64,000 nucleotides of DNA from Hanleya hanleyi (GCA_036873755.1 JAVTVY010018969.1:1-64000); one strand, 5' to 3'. Shown: positions 11,818 to 22,645, counted from the stretch's first letter. A program made the numbers and translations. The notes: generated by a model from the letters alone, not told the origin.

Positions 11818-12685
11818 CAGGGTTCATACACTTACACTAAAACAAAATTCCAGGAGTTTTCCAGGAGTTTTCCAGGTCAATAATTTCAAATTTCCAGGTA
11901 TAATTTTATTGCAATTCCAGGAGTTTCCAGGACTTTTTTCACGGGTTATTCAAGCATGGTTTTGAAACTACTACGTAAGATCATGTTCCTTTATAAAACA
12001 CTTTCGTTAAAGAAATCTCGAATGGTGAATCCAGTTGCTGATTTTCTCTGTTCAAGTAACTGTTTGTGTTTAACACCCTTGGCGTGACTACGAATGGCAG
12101 GCTCCCCCATATTGGAAATATCAAACGTTTTTTGACAAACTTTACACCTCGCGTTGGACTTATCTGCACCCCGTTCCAACCAGGCGGTGTAATTTGGTTG
12201 ACTGAGCCAGCGCTCGTTGAAGACACATTTTCCAGGGGGCATAGTCAAGGTTCAAAAGTTCACCGAAGCGTGTCAACATTGACGGTAAACAAATTCTGAG
12301 CAGGAATTCTAGCAAAAGTGATTGAAGACCACTTTACGGCGAGTACAACTCTTAACGATTGATGTCGCAAACGAACTCAGTGAGTAGTCTCCCTTTATTC
12401 AGTTTCCCTTTACGGCAAGTCGCGCACCTGTCACGACAATGAATGTTCGACGACCGGTCACCCAACATGAACAATGATAGTTTCGATTGATTTGATTACA
12501 GTTTACGGAGTTTCAACGTATATCATAACATTTGACCAGGCAAAAACGTTCGATTCGTGTGATTTGATGAAAATTAAGGAGTTTCCAGGACTATCACTTT
12601 ATTTTTTAGGACATTCCAGGACTTTCCAACACTAGAATTAAATTCCAGGAGTTTTAAGGAGTTTCCAGGAGCCGTGCGAACCCTG
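11818..12685. mobile_element. hAT-like DNA transposon, non-autonomous, 6-bp target duplication
   Basis: Termini are CAGGGTTCATAC on the left and, reversed, CAGGGTTCGCAC on the right. The flanking TCCTTC (11812-11817 and 12686-12691) is a 6-bp duplication. The right DIRS repeat shows the empty site CCTCCTTCTTG, which confirms the ends exactly. The sub-termini are full of CCAGGAGTTTTCCAGG motifs. The only coding relic is a BED-type finger on the minus strand. There is no catalytic transposase region, so it needs help in trans. Confidence 0.88.
11991..12248 (-). pseudogene. BED-type zinc-finger fragment of a hAT-like transposase
   Basis: An 85-residue frame, probably only the N-terminal DNA-binding part of a transposase. 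It contains FNERWLSQPNYTAWLERG and then ARCKVCQKTFDISNMGEPAI, ending in RSHAKGVKHKQ. The C-x2-C ... H-x5-H spacing is that of BED/hAT fingers, which bind the transposon ends. The frame stops shortly after, without DDE or hAT dimerisation segments. It lies inside the CAGGGTTC-ended element and runs opposite to no other gene. It is most likely a leftover exon of the autonomous relative, not an expressed host gene. Confidence 0.7.
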
Positions 12686-12751
12686 TCCTTCTTGTTTCCA
12701 CTGCGATACATGGTTAGGATGTATCAGAGGGGAGGTGGGTGGGCATCACTG

Positions 12752-12847
12752 GAAGTGAGGTAAGTTTTAGCTTAATAACAGAAAATTTACCTGTGAATTT
12801 TTTTTGTTATTTGCGTTGAAAACTTACCTCACTTCCACTCTTTGCAT
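12752..12847 (-). repeat. DIRS internal complementary region (ICR)
   Basis: The left half (12752-12800) is the reverse complement of the element's left tip (11655-11707: TTCACAGGTAAATTTTCTG and on into CTCACTTCC). The right half (from 12806) is the reverse complement of the right tip (21064-21106: GCGCAAATAAC end). The two meet at T8-GTTATTTGCG, which is the sequence expected where the two ends of the element are joined in a circle. This is the ICR of DIRS-1-like elements, thought to template the circular junction before recombinase-mediated integration. Confidence 0.9.
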
Positions 12848-13143
12848 AGAATGCCACAGAAAGGTTGGCGGGCAAACTGATACAATCCGTGGTAAGTGAT
12901 AAATGCCATGAACAAGATGACTAGTACAGAGTAGAAATCACCGATCTTCTACCTCAAAGAGGATCCATGAGATCATACAACAGCCGTAACCTGTATGCCT
13001 ATGGTACACAGGGAACCTCTGTCGCTACTCTGACTTCAAGGTCGAGTCACACATACGCCCCCCCCTTTTTTCCGAAAGGTATCGAGAGGAAAATGCACTC
13101 ACCAGCAAGCAGAGTTAAAACTGTACGCCCGGACTTTATCTTG

Positions 13144-14160
13144 CTATCTTGCTGGCCTCGGTCCCACAGACACCCGCTGTGCAGTCACAAGTGGGCCGAT
13201 GGAATAGAGGTCGTCACATGCTAACGTCATGTCCCGGAGGTAGAAAGAGGCAAATGTCGTGTTTGACCTCCAGTAGCACGCCCTCATAATGTCGGTCACT
13301 GATCTGTTAGTCCACAGAGGCCATGATGCCACTAGTGCCCTAATCTCGTGACCCGAAACGTTTACAAGCGCGGCTTGTCTATCCGAAGCCGTGGAGTACG
13401 CTAGCCGAATCGTATTTTTGAGCCAACGTGAGATAGTATTTTTACTTATTTCTTGTTTGGCTTTGGGATCAAAAGGGATAAACAAACGCCTCCTACCCGC
13501 TCTGATCTCCTCTGTACGATTCAGGTAACACGCAAGTGCACGAACCGGACACATCAACATGTCTGATTCAAGACCGGACGAAAGGAAATCAGATAAGGCT
13601 GGAATTGTGAACTCTCGAGATATGGAATCATAGAGGGCTTGATTCTTGGCCACAAACTCAGGAACCGTTGTGAGAACTACATTGCTCCAGTCACTAGAGT
13701 GTCTGACATTCCTTCTATCGAGCGCATGCAGCTCTGACACCCTAGCTGCCGAGCCAAGAGCCAACAAAAACGAAGTTTTGTATGATAACAATTTGAGATC
13801 AATAGCCTCTATTGGCTCGAATGGTGGCTTCCCTAATTGCCGAAGTACTAAGGCTAAGTCCCACTTTGGCAATTTCGGAACAGCCGACTGACCAGATATC
13901 TTGTATGACTTGATTAGTGCAGATAAATTAGGATCAGTCGAGGGATTAATCCCAGTACCCAGAAGAATAGGCTGAGCAATGGCTGCCCTATACCCTTCGA
14001 CCGTAGCGGGTACTAGCCCCCTATCCCGGAACAGGGTGCAATAGGAACTCTGCTACTTGAGGGATAGAGGCGCTGGATGGATTTATATCCCTCTCTCCAC
14101 ACCAAAGATCGAAGATTGCCCACTTTGAATCGTATACAGCGGAAGAGGACAGTCGAATCG
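13144..14160 (-). pseudogene. DIRS tyrosine recombinase (one frameshift)
   Basis: This enzyme would insert the circular double-stranded element by site-specific recombination, in place of an integrase. The N-terminal SAM-like arm reads SAVYDSKWAIFDLWCGERDI (about 14160-14100) and runs to AEFLLH. A frameshift near 14030 moves the rest into the frame RGLVPATVEGYRAAI. The catalytic core then reads SAARVSELHALDRR (Arg I), HEIRALVASW (His-x-x-Arg) and ACYWRSNTTFASFYLRD (the nucleophilic Tyr). The stop is at 13144. All core residues I can identify are kept, so the frameshift is the only visible lesion. It lies 3' of RNase H and just before the ICR. Confidence 0.9.
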
Positions 14161-14370
14161 ATTGTGCCATTCGGCGCCCAACTTCCGTTGAAAATCCCGC
14201 CTGAGCGAAGTGTCTCTTGAGCACTTGCACACGTGGTAGTGGAACAGTCCTGGCTGGCTGTGGAATATCGACGTTCCGGGCTGGCGCAGTAGATTGTGCC
14301 ACACCGGAAGCTGTCTTGGTACATCTACCAGAAGATCCAGTAAGTCCGGGAACCACGGCCTTGCTGGCCA

Positions 14371-15207
14371 TCACGGAACAATCAGATAAACGACACAAGT
14401 GTGTTCGTGGATCTTCCGGAGTACCTTCGCTAGGATAGCTGGAGGAGGGAACGCATATGCTACCATCCTTGACCAGTCCTGCGATAGAGCGTCCACTGCA
14501 AATGCCGACGGATCCGGAACCGGCGACATGAACAGGGGCAATAGATTGTTGTGCCGAGTGGCGAACAGGTCTACGTGTGGCATCTCCCAGACATGAGCTA
14601 TTTGTTTTAGTATGGCTGGGTGAAGTTGCCACTCTGTGGGAATTATCTGATTCCGTCGTGAAAGCGAATCCGCTAAGACATTCAGAATTCCCGGGATGTG
14701 CCTGGCCAACACTGATATGTTGTTGTCCCAACACAGACCGAAAAAGATTTCCGCTTGGCTTTGTAATTGCGGAGATCTCGTCCCCCCCTGCTTGTTGATG
14801 TAGGACACGACTGATGTGTTGTCCGTCGCAACTAGCAGGTTCTTGTCGGTCAATACGCTCACCCACGTGCGGATGGCATGTGTCACTGCCATAAACTCCA
14901 ACACGTTGATATGGTACGAGCGTTCCTCGATTGTCCATAACCCGGATATCGACCTGGACTCGAGGTGGGCTCCCCATCCTTCCATAGATGCGTCCGTGAA
15001 CAGGTGATGTGACGGACGAAACGGAAGTAGGGACACACCCGGCATAACGTTGAGTGGATCCAGCCACCATTGGAGGCATTGTTTGACAAGAGGCGTGACA
15101 GGTATCCACGGGTTCAACTGCCTTTCGACCCATTGATGATTGAAGTAAATCATTAAGGGACGAAGCTGCAACCGCCCTCTTGGTGTTACGTCCTGTGTTG
15201 ACGTCAA
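14371..15207 (-). pseudogene. DIRS RNase H and connection domain
   Basis: A 278-residue frame continuing the polyprotein. It opens with TQDVTPRGRLQLRPL, the DIRS segment linking RT to RNase H. RNase H motifs follow: LFTDASMEGWGAHLE (first Asp), INVLEFMAVTHAI (Glu), LLVATDNTSVVSYINKQGG (Asp) and HIPGILNVLADSLSR. HVDLFATRHNNLLPLFMSPV is a DIRS hallmark. It is separated by a frameshift from the RT upstream and by another from the recombinase downstream. RNase H would remove the RNA strand from the RNA-DNA hybrid during cDNA synthesis. Confidence 0.9.
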
Positions 15208-15238
15208 GAGGCCGATTATCGCAGCAAAGTGTAAAGCC

Positions 15239-16236
15239 CTAGCTTGAGATAACTTGAGGATTTGAGGTATCTTCGTTGTTATCTTTTGTCAACGATCTTC
15301 TGGGGGTTTGGCGAGAGCTAAAAGCGTATCGTATTCCACCCCCAGAAATTTGCGCCTTTGCGACAGAGTCAGTTCTGACTTCTCTTCGTGTGGGATGTAT
15401 CCCAGAGAAGTCAACGTCCTTAAGACAAACTGCGTGTCTAGGATTAACTACTCTTTGCAGGCATTCCTTAGCAGGGAGTCGTCGATATAAAAGTGGTACT
15501 TTATACCTAGACTGTGCAGGAATTGTGCCACTGGTGTAAACACTCGTGTGAACACCCAAGGGGAAGTGGATATGCCGAACGGGTGCACTTGAATTTGGAA
15601 GCGTCGTTTGCCGACCATGAATCTCAAGTACTTCCCGTCCTCCGGATGTATCGGGATATGAAGGTATGCATCCCTTAAATCCAGAGAAGTCAGCCATTCC
15701 CCTTGCTTGAGTACCGTCCGGATAGACCAGAAGGTCTCCATGCGGAAGTGTGGCGGTGGAGTGAGGTAGTCCTTGTTGAGGCGCTTGAGGTTGATAACCA
15801 TGCGCATCTCGGACGAGTCTTTCTTGGGGACCAGAAAGACCGGCGAATAGAACCCGGGTGTTGTATCCCAAACCGGAAGCTCTATTACTGCAGCCTTCTC
15901 TATCAGCTTGTCCACAGAGGACTGTATCGCTGATAGATGACCCGTTCGTAATGGAATACGAGACAGAAGGGGATATGCAGTCAAGGGAGGAAGCGTGTCG
16001 AACAATAGGCGATAGCCGTATCTGATAGTTCGAATGACCCACGCTTCCGTCCCGATCCTTATCCAGTTCCTGCAAAACAACTGCAGCCTTCCCCCTACCG
16101 GAAGGTCTAGTTGTTGGGGAACTGGAAACATGTCTCGGTGTTCCCGCCATACCGGAAGCCACCCGGTATGGCCCGAAACATCAGGTATTCTTTTTTGACT
16201 GCTTGGATTTTCCCTTACCCTGCTTCTTATGGCCAA
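15239..16236 (-). pseudogene. DIRS reverse transcriptase
   Basis: Copies the element RNA into DNA. Motifs in order on the minus strand: DTTPGFYSPVFLVPKKDSS and RMVINLKRLN (motifs 1-2), EWLTSLDLRDAYLHIPIHP (motif A), then a TSPWVFTRVF segment (motif B) and YHFYIDDSLL (motif C with both aspartates). After 15448 the frame shifts and the thumb region continues in another frame to about 15239. The start overlaps the end of ORF2 by about 55 bp, which suggests expression by frameshift or re-initiation in an intact relative. The family is clear; this copy is broken. Confidence 0.92.
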
Positions 16237-19200
16237 AGGTCGATACTCTTGGCTCTAAAGAAGCAGGCGCTTGGCTCTGCTGTTGACCGGAAGCACCCTT
16301 AATAGCCTTGGAACTAGGCGGGTTCTTCTTAGTCTTCTTCGCCTTTGGACCCGACCCGGAAGCCATAGGTCTTTTGGACGAAGCACCGGAAGCCACTGAC
16401 CTGTCATGTTCAATACGATCCATTTCAGGTCGGACTTCGGCAACAGCATCACCAAACAGTAAAGAAGGAGCCGTAGACGTTTCTAGTAGACTCCACTTTA
16501 CTGCTTCCAGTGTGTAATCGTGCATTAAAGGAATGAAGGCCCTTCCCCTTAAATGCACCAGCATAGAAGATGGGTAGGCATTGTGAACCAGTAAATCTTC
16601 TACTGCACCGGAAGCAATCTTCTGGTAGTCAAGAACGAGGTTAATTCCCTCCTGTAGCCGTTCTTGACTTTCCGCACCCGACAGCGAAAACAAACCATCC
16701 TTAATGGCTTTGAGAAACCAGTCCAGGTGATTCGTAATCGCCACTCCTTGTCGGGCAGTTTCCTCTAGTACGGAGGCCTGTTTGTTCGTAAACGGAACAT
16801 CCGGATTACTAGGCAATTTAGTATTTGAAGGACACAAATACTGAAAATCGCCGTTCACCTCTGCAGACCGGAAGCTAAACGGTGAATCATGTATGCCATA
16901 TGATCATATGTTTGGCTTCTGTACTGGGAACGGACCAGAAGATCCTGCAGGGCGGAAGCGTGCTCTAGGTCACAGCCTGACTGCACGTTCCTCCTGCGTA
17001 GCGGGTTCTGCTAATGTTCTACGGAACAAGTGGCAAATAGAACTAGAGGTTCCGCTTTGACCCTTGAGTTGCCGCTCCGGCATGAAGCCTATGCTGGTTG
17101 TTTTTTTAACAAAAACATACGTCTCCCCCATCCTCCCATCCTGCCTTGAATGGGCACATTATTTAAGGGAAAGTGCTATAAAATGAATGCAATAAGTATC
17201 TTAAACAAAGCTGCGTATCTAAAAATATTAATTACAAAGAAGCGATACAAGTAGATGAACGGATGGACAGACACCGGACACGGATGCATGCATGCACACA
17301 TACACCAAAACCTGATCAAATGCGGGGGCTATGCCATTGAAGCTTCCATCCAAGTTTGGTGAAATTCCGTCCAGTAGTTCTCCAGATATCTTGCAGACAA
17401 GCCCTGTATATACATGTACAAGTAGATGGACGGACGGACGGACACTGGACATGGATGAATGCACGCACACACACCAAAACCTAATCAAGTGAGGGGGCTA
17501 TCCCACTGAAGCTTCCATCCAAGTGGGGTGAAATTCCGTCCAGTAGTTCTCAAGATATCTTGCAGACAAGGCCTGTATATACATGTACAAGTAGATGGAC
17601 GGACGGACGGACACCGGACATGGATGAATGCACGCACATACACCAAAACCTAATCAAATGAGGGGGCTATCCCAGTGAAGCTTCTATCCAAGTTTGGTGA
17701 AATTCCATCCAGTAGTTCTCCAGATATCTTGCAGACAAGCCCTGTATATACATGTACAAGTAGATGGACGGACGGACGGACGGACACCGAACACGGATGA
17801 ACGCATGCACACACACCAAAACCTAATCAAATGAGGGGGCTATCCCAATGAAGCTTTCATCCAAGTTTGGTGAAATTCTGTCCAGTAGTTCTCCAGATAT
17901 CTTGCAGACAAGCCCTGTATATACATGTACAAGTAGATGGACGGACAGACGGACACCGGACATGGATGAATGCAGACACACAAACCAAAACCTAATCAAA
18001 TGAGGGGGCTATCCCAATGAAGCTTCCATCCAAGTTTGGTGAAATTCCATCCAGTAGTTCTCCAGATATCTTGCAGACAAGCCCTGTATATACATGTGCA
18101 AGTAGATGGACGGACGGACGGACACGGATGAATGCACGCACATACACCAAAACTTAATCAAATGAGGGGGCTATCCCAATGAAGCTTCCATACAAGTTTG
18201 GTGAAATTCCATCCAGTAGTTCTCCCGATATCTTGCAGACAAGCCCTGTATATACATGTACAAGTAGATGGACGGACGGACGGACACCGGACACGGATGA
18301 ATGCACGCACATACACCAAAACCTAATCAAATGAGGGGGCTATCCCAATGAAGCTTCCATCCAAGTTTGGTGAAATTCTGTCCAGTAGTTCTCCAGATAT
18401 CTTGCAGACAAGCCCTGTATATACATGTACAAGTAGATGGACGGACGGACGGACACCGGACATGGATGAATGCAGACACACAAACCAAAACCTAATCAAA
18501 TGAGGGGGCTATCCCACTGAAGCTTCCATCCAAGTGGGGTGAAATTCTGTCCAGTAGTTCTCAAGATATCTTGCAGACAAGGCCTGTATATACATGTACA
18601 AATAGATGGACGGACGGACAGACACCGGACACGGATGAATGCACGCACATACACCAAAACCTAATCAAATGAGGGGGCTATCCCAATGAAGCTTCCATCC
18701 AAGTTTGGTGAAATTCCATCCAGTAGTTCTCCAGATATCTTGCAGACAAGCCCTGTATATACATGTGCAAGTAGATGGACGGACACGGACACGGATGAAT
18801 GCACGCACATACACCAAAACCTAATCAAATGAGGGGGCTATCCCAATGAAGCTTCCATACAAGTTTGGTGAAATTCCATCCAGTAGTTCTCCCGATATCT
18901 TGCAGACAAGCCCTGTATATACATGTACAAGTAGATGGACGGACGGACGGACACCGGACACGGATGAATGCACGCACATACACCAAAACCTAATCAAATG
19001 AGGGGGCTATCCCAATGAAGCTTCCATCCAAGTTTGGTGAAATTCCATCCAGTAGTTCTCAAGATATCTTGCAGACAAGGCAAGGGGACGGACAGACATC
19101 CATCCAGAGAGACAGACATCCAGACAGACAGACAGACGGACAGACAGACAGCACAAACACTAGATGTCTCCCCCCAACATAGTTGGGGGAGACATAATGA

Positions 19201-19382
19201 ATAGCAGTTGAGGCCGGAAGCGTGGTAGCCGACCTCGTAACCCGATTTGACTCTCCTGATTCAGTTTCAATATCCCCCGCATGTGGGACCGGAAGCTGCA
19301 TACCAGGAATCAAGTCATAGATACCGGAAATTAATTCATAATATTTCCTAGCATCTGGATCAGTATTGGTAGGTTCATTCAA
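16181..19382 (-). pseudogene. DIRS ORF2 (capsid-like), split by a pearl-like array
   Basis: The N-terminal piece starts at an ATG 8 bp after the ORF1 stop (MNEPTNTDPDARKYYELISG, 19382) and runs to about 19199, where the array inserts. The C-terminal piece resumes at about 17110 with frame damage (readable: LQDLLVRSQYRSQTYDHMAY). It is open from 16858 to 16181: NHLDWFLKAIKDGLFSLSG, LVHNAYPSSMLVHLRGR, then a lysine-rich tail ending KSKQSKKNT. A helical body with a basic tail suits a Gag/capsid role, inferred from position and composition. I recognise no enzymatic motif. Confidence 0.75.
17115..19198. repeat. Pearl-like array, eleven ~168-bp cores, inserted in DIRS ORF2
   Basis: Eleven units marked by ACCAAAACCTAATCAAATGA recur about every 168 bp from 17304 to 18980. 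Each has GAAGCTTCCATCCAAG, TCCAGTAGTTCTCCAGATAT, CTTGCAGACAAGCCCTG and GACGGACGGACGGACACC. Unlike other arrays here, the microsatellite is inside every unit. The 3' end is ACAGACAGAC microsatellite plus the hairpin TCTCCCCCCAAC-ATA-GTTGGGGGAGA then CATAATG (19165-19197). The 5' end (17120-17132) carries ACGTCTCCCCCAT, the inverse of the hairpin arm. Units are more alike than in the other arrays, suggesting recent expansion. Confidence 0.88.
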
Positions 19383-19389
19383 TTCAGAG

Positions 19390-20811
19390 CTACCTATCCA
19401 CTTCCATATCTTCCGGGGCTTCCTGCCAACGAGGAGTAATGGAAGGGATAGTCCCCGTCAAATTTGCTTCCGGTTGCCTAGACTGTTCAGCCAAAACCGG
19501 ATGCGGGGGCATACCGCTCCTTATTTGACTGGTCATCATCTCTCTCAGTTCCTTCATCTCCTCGCGTTGCTGTTCCATTCCGCGCAGAATGGCAGCCAAC
19601 GTAGGATCAGTCACTTGAGAGTGCACCGGAAGCAAGGCCTGACGGGGTGTGTTCACACTCGGGGACCTTACATATGACCGTGAGCACGGCCACTGTAAAG
19701 GTCGGTGAACTGGCATTCGAGGTCGTAAACCGGAAGCACGTATAGGAGGACGCATCATACATAGCATACCCGGTCCCGTACCTCGAATACCACCGGAAGC
19801 AGATATTTGAGCTAAGCCACGCAAGGGCGAAGACAAATTAGCAACCGGATGCCGCATAATTTGACCTACTTGAGAGGGGTCTCTATACCGCGTCTCAGAG
19901 GCAGGTAAATAATTTGGCATATTATAGGTACCTGCATACATACCATACTGCCGTTGTTGTGGGAACCTCAATCTCTGGTGGCCCAGAAGGCTCGAAGTGA
20001 CAAACGTCTCGGCAGGGGGACGAGGAAGGCCACCAGAGAAACCGGAAGCAGATTGAGAGAGTTCAGACAAACCAGTCGTTCCAGTGTTAGTAAATGTTAC
20101 AGAACGACCGGAAAGTCCAGGCCTCAACAGCGTTGAGGAAGGTACTCTCCCAACCCCGGAACCAAATGAAAATTTAACGTTAGGCGCCTCACTAGTACTG
20201 CCTAAGTTTTCATAGTCATAAGCTGACTCCGATCGAGAGATCGGAGTCGACTGGCTTTCCCACGCTAAGCCTGGCTCCGTTACCGATTTCCCTTCATCGT
20301 CGTATCCAGGTGTCCGCTCGATCGGAAGCTCGACCTCCACAGTCGTCGTAGTGCCGGATTCCAAATCTTCGATTGTCCCTTCCACCTGTACAACCCGGGT
20401 CGGTTTCTTACCTGATTGACCCTTTGCCTGGTCTGAAATGGAAGAATCGTGAGCGGGAGGGGGCGTTTGTTTATCTTTATTTACGTTGAACAGGCTGACT
20501 AACATAGACCTAGCTGGCGAACTTACAAACCCCCTAGTCTCCTCGACCACACTGGTACGTGGAGACATAGCTACGTACGTCTCATTGGCGAGATTGGTAG
20601 ACAAAACGACATTATTTTCCTCATTAGCTGCCAGTGGCCCGGCCAGATACACTTGAAATATGCCGGGCGCCCACACAATACATTCTTCACAAGCCGTGTC
20701 CCATGTACATACTCTTCCCTGGCGGCATGGAGGACACGTGGAGTGAAGGTCATAGACAGGCTTGTCACCCCCACAAGACATGCATGACATTTGAGACATA
20801 TTATGAGCCAT
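19390..20811 (-). CDS. DIRS ORF1 (Gag-like, zinc-binding N-terminus)
   Basis: 473 codons, open throughout, on the minus strand. The start ATG is at 20811. The first 50 residues hold paired cysteines: SCMSCGG, then STCPPC, then TCPPC-like spacing before ACEECIVW. This makes a small treble/zinc-ribbon-like unit shared with the ORF at 44541-45898, which has CHLC and CEIC at the same place. The rest is low complexity: acidic, Ser/Thr-rich, then Arg/Met/Pro-rich (RPPIRASGLRPRMPVHRPL) with a coiled stretch near the end (ILRGMEQQREEMKELREMM). It is probably a nucleic-acid-binding structural protein of the DIRS particle, inferred from position and composition. The stop lies 8 bp before the ORF2 ATG. 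Confidence 0.75.
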   Translation of the reverse strand: MAHNMSQMSCMSCGGDKPVYDLHSTCPPCRQGRVCTWDTACEECIVWAPGIFQVYLAGPLAANEENNVVLSTNLANETYVAMSPRTSVVEETRGFVSSPARSMLVSLFNVNKDKQTPPPAHDSSISDQAKGQSGKKPTRVVQVEGTIEDLESGTTTTVEVELPIERTPGYDDEGKSVTEPGLAWESQSTPISRSESAYDYENLGSTSEAPNVKFSFGSGVGRVPSSTLLRPGLSGRSVTFTNTGTTGLSELSQSASGFSGGLPRPPAETFVTSSLLGHQRLRFPQQRQYGMYAGTYNMPNYLPASETRYRDPSQVGQIMRHPVANLSSPLRGLAQISASGGIRGTGPGMLCMMRPPIRASGLRPRMPVHRPLQWPCSRSYVRSPSVNTPRQALLPVHSQVTDPTLAAILRGMEQQREEMKELREMMTSQIRSGMPPHPVLAEQSRQPEANLTGTIPSITPRWQEAPEDMEVDR

Positions 20812-20954
20812 AATTTCGTTGATAACTTATAGAATACTTCCCAAAGGACTTCTTGAAGAATTATCAGACGTCTGAGGTAATCCAACTGCAAGTGATTTCG
20901 CTAGAAATAGGTAATTTCACGGAGCTGACAATTTTACTTCCTGACCCACGAAGC

Positions 20955-21090
20955 AGTAGGAACAAGAAGGAGGAATTATGGGTAAGTGAGCAGTCAGGTG
21001 ACTAGCAGGGGAGAGAACTGTGTCATTCAAATTCTTACTGGATGATTTCATGTAGAACAAGAAATGCAAAGAGTGGAAGTGAGGTAAGTT
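20955..21090 (-). repeat. DIRS right (5') inverted terminal repeat
   Basis: Inverse of 11680-11817/12692-12704. The outermost tip (21091-21106, GCGCAAATAAC) is unique to this end and is copied in the ICR. It borders ACATGGGTTTGCCAC of the Penelope-associated arm, where the left arm resumes. Confidence 0.9.
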
Positions 21091-21106
21091 TTCAGCGCAA
21101 ATAACA

Positions 21107-21335
21107 CATGGGTTTGCCACAACACCGAGAGATTCTGAAATAATTACAGTACGAATTGCGTTAATCTTTACACTCGTTCCGTTCATTTTGCGGTCCGTTT
21201 GCGTTCATATCGTTCCGTTTTGCGGTTTTTCCGGTCAAACTCCGTTCACAATTCGGTTATATTTCGTTCAAACTCCGTTCATCCTTTTGCGTTCATTCCG
21301 TTCATTTCGTTCATTCCGGTTCGTTCTCATAAATG
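21107..21335 (-). repeat. Left inverted arm, inner part, with CGTTC-rich block
   Basis: 21107-21145 continues the left arm after the DIRS element. From 21140 (AATTGCGTTAATCTTTACAC) a block of CCGTTC/CGTTCA motifs runs to about 21335. Its inverse is at 32820-33010, about 185 bp aligned with few differences. A related, partly self-inverted block is at 26668-26815. Confidence 0.8.
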
Positions 21336-22645
21336 TAAACGTGTGTAATAAACTATTTTGTCATATCATCGGTCACATTCACGAAGAACAGTAGTTGAAA
21401 ATGGCAACTTGTCACGGATTTCCCACTTCAAGAAAATAACGAAGATCGATCTTCATTATCCCCAGATTCACAGAGATATATGTTTCTTCTTTCTATTACA
21501 ATCAACTTTATATTAGATGTAAAAACATAATTTTATATGCTCTAAATTGGAATGAAATCTTTTGCGAAGTCTGCACGAAAGAGTGCTTTCTCCGAGGTCC
21601 GCGCCACCAAAACAACAAGGTCAACAGCAGGGAACTCTTCGGTCTTCAATTTCACATTCCGGTTTTCTCGTGCAAAAAGTGAATGCTTTATGCAAGAATT
21701 TCTTCTGTATTCTATTTGCGTTCAACAATATGATCTGTTATGAAGGCGACTGTAAAGCTGTTTATAAGATTGGGTGATATGAGAAAAGAAAAAGTTATTC
21801 AAAGTCGTTTAATAATATTTTTTATCAGAATATTTATCTTATATATTCTTCTGTGCTATCGGTAAAATTATCTTGCATTCTTCTCGTTTGTTATCACATG
21901 GGTAAACCAAACTCTTCAAAAATCAAAATGTCCTGTTGGTATGATCATTTTAAAGAGTTACATTCAGAAATACCAACTAACATGCCCAATACCAACAATT
22001 TTCAGCAGTCAGAAACTGCTACAACTCCTGTAACATTGAATCCCCCTTGTCAAAATTTGCTTAATAAGCCAATCTCAGAGAAAGAGATGATAACTGCTAT
22101 CAAACAGCTGAAAAATAATAAATCGTGTGGTTGTGACAGTATTAGTAATGAAATGCTAAAGGCGTAGTATCCTATTCTTAAAGATATTACCCTACATATA
22201 TTCAATGAGGTCCTTACTACGGGTTGCTCCCCACAACTATGGTGTGAAGGGATGATTGTTCCCATTCTTAAAAATGGCTCTCCACTGTACCCAAATAATA
22301 GAGGAATAACTTTAAATAGCTGTTTTGGTAAGTGGTTTTGTATTATACTGAATAACAGACTCATTAAACACTCATCTACTGAAATTTATTATCGAAATGT
22401 CAAATAGGCTTCCAGAAGAATCACAGAACCATGGATCACACTTTTGCTTTAAAAACATTAGTTGATAAATATAGTCATAAAAGGAACAAGTTGTATGCAG
22501 CTTTTATTGATTTAAGCAAAGCTTTTGACTCAGTAGCTCATTGTCCCATGTTTTATAAGCTTCAGAGGGCAGGAATAGATGGTAACTTCCTTAACGTGCT
22601 GAAAAGCATGTGCCACCAAAGTAAATCTTGTATTAAGTCTAATGT

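Larger units (their letters stand above)
11680..12704 (-). repeat. DIRS left (3') inverted terminal repeat, split by hAT-like insert
   Basis: 11680-11817 continued by 12692-12704 is the inverse of about 20955-21090. Shared landmarks are CTTACCTCACTTCCACTCTT, CATGAAATCATC, GACACAGTTCTCTCCCCTGC and TCACTTACCCATAATTCC. The tip outside it (11653-11679, A8 then TTCACAGGTAAATTTTC) is specific to this end. Similarity stops after ACTGC at about 12704. Confidence 0.9.
11651..21106 (-). mobile_element. Complete DIRS-type tyrosine-recombinase retrotransposon with two nested insertions
   Basis: The element reads on the minus strand: right terminal repeat, ORF1, ORF2, RT, RNase H, tyrosine recombinase, internal complementary region, left terminal repeat. 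Inverted terminal repeats of about 150 bp (20955-21090 and 11680-12704, the latter split by a hAT-like insert) share TTACCTCACTTCCACTCTTTG. Their outer tips differ. The internal region at 12752-12847 carries both tips joined, as in DIRS-1. The uninterrupted target is visible in the right Penelope arm (around 33005-33016). There is no target duplication, as expected for recombinase integration. A pearl-like array (about 17115-19198) splits ORF2. Without the inserts the element is about 6.5 kb. Frameshifts in RT, RNase H and recombinase make this copy inactive. Confidence 0.93.

Noticed and set aside
13144..14160. Phage or plasmid integrase
   Set aside because: The tyrosine recombinase is preceded by RT and RNase H and bounded by inverted repeats with an ICR, which is the DIRS plan. 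No prokaryotic context.
14400..15133. Long minus-strand open frame overlapping the DIRS RNase H
   Set aside because: It is an alternate frame of the RNase H region; the other frame carries all RNase H motifs. Only its last part, below about 14170, is genuine recombinase sequence.
17304..19000. CRISPR-like array
   Set aside because: Units of ~168 bp are similar over their whole length, with no unique spacers and no cas genes. The setting is a eukaryotic pearl-like array.
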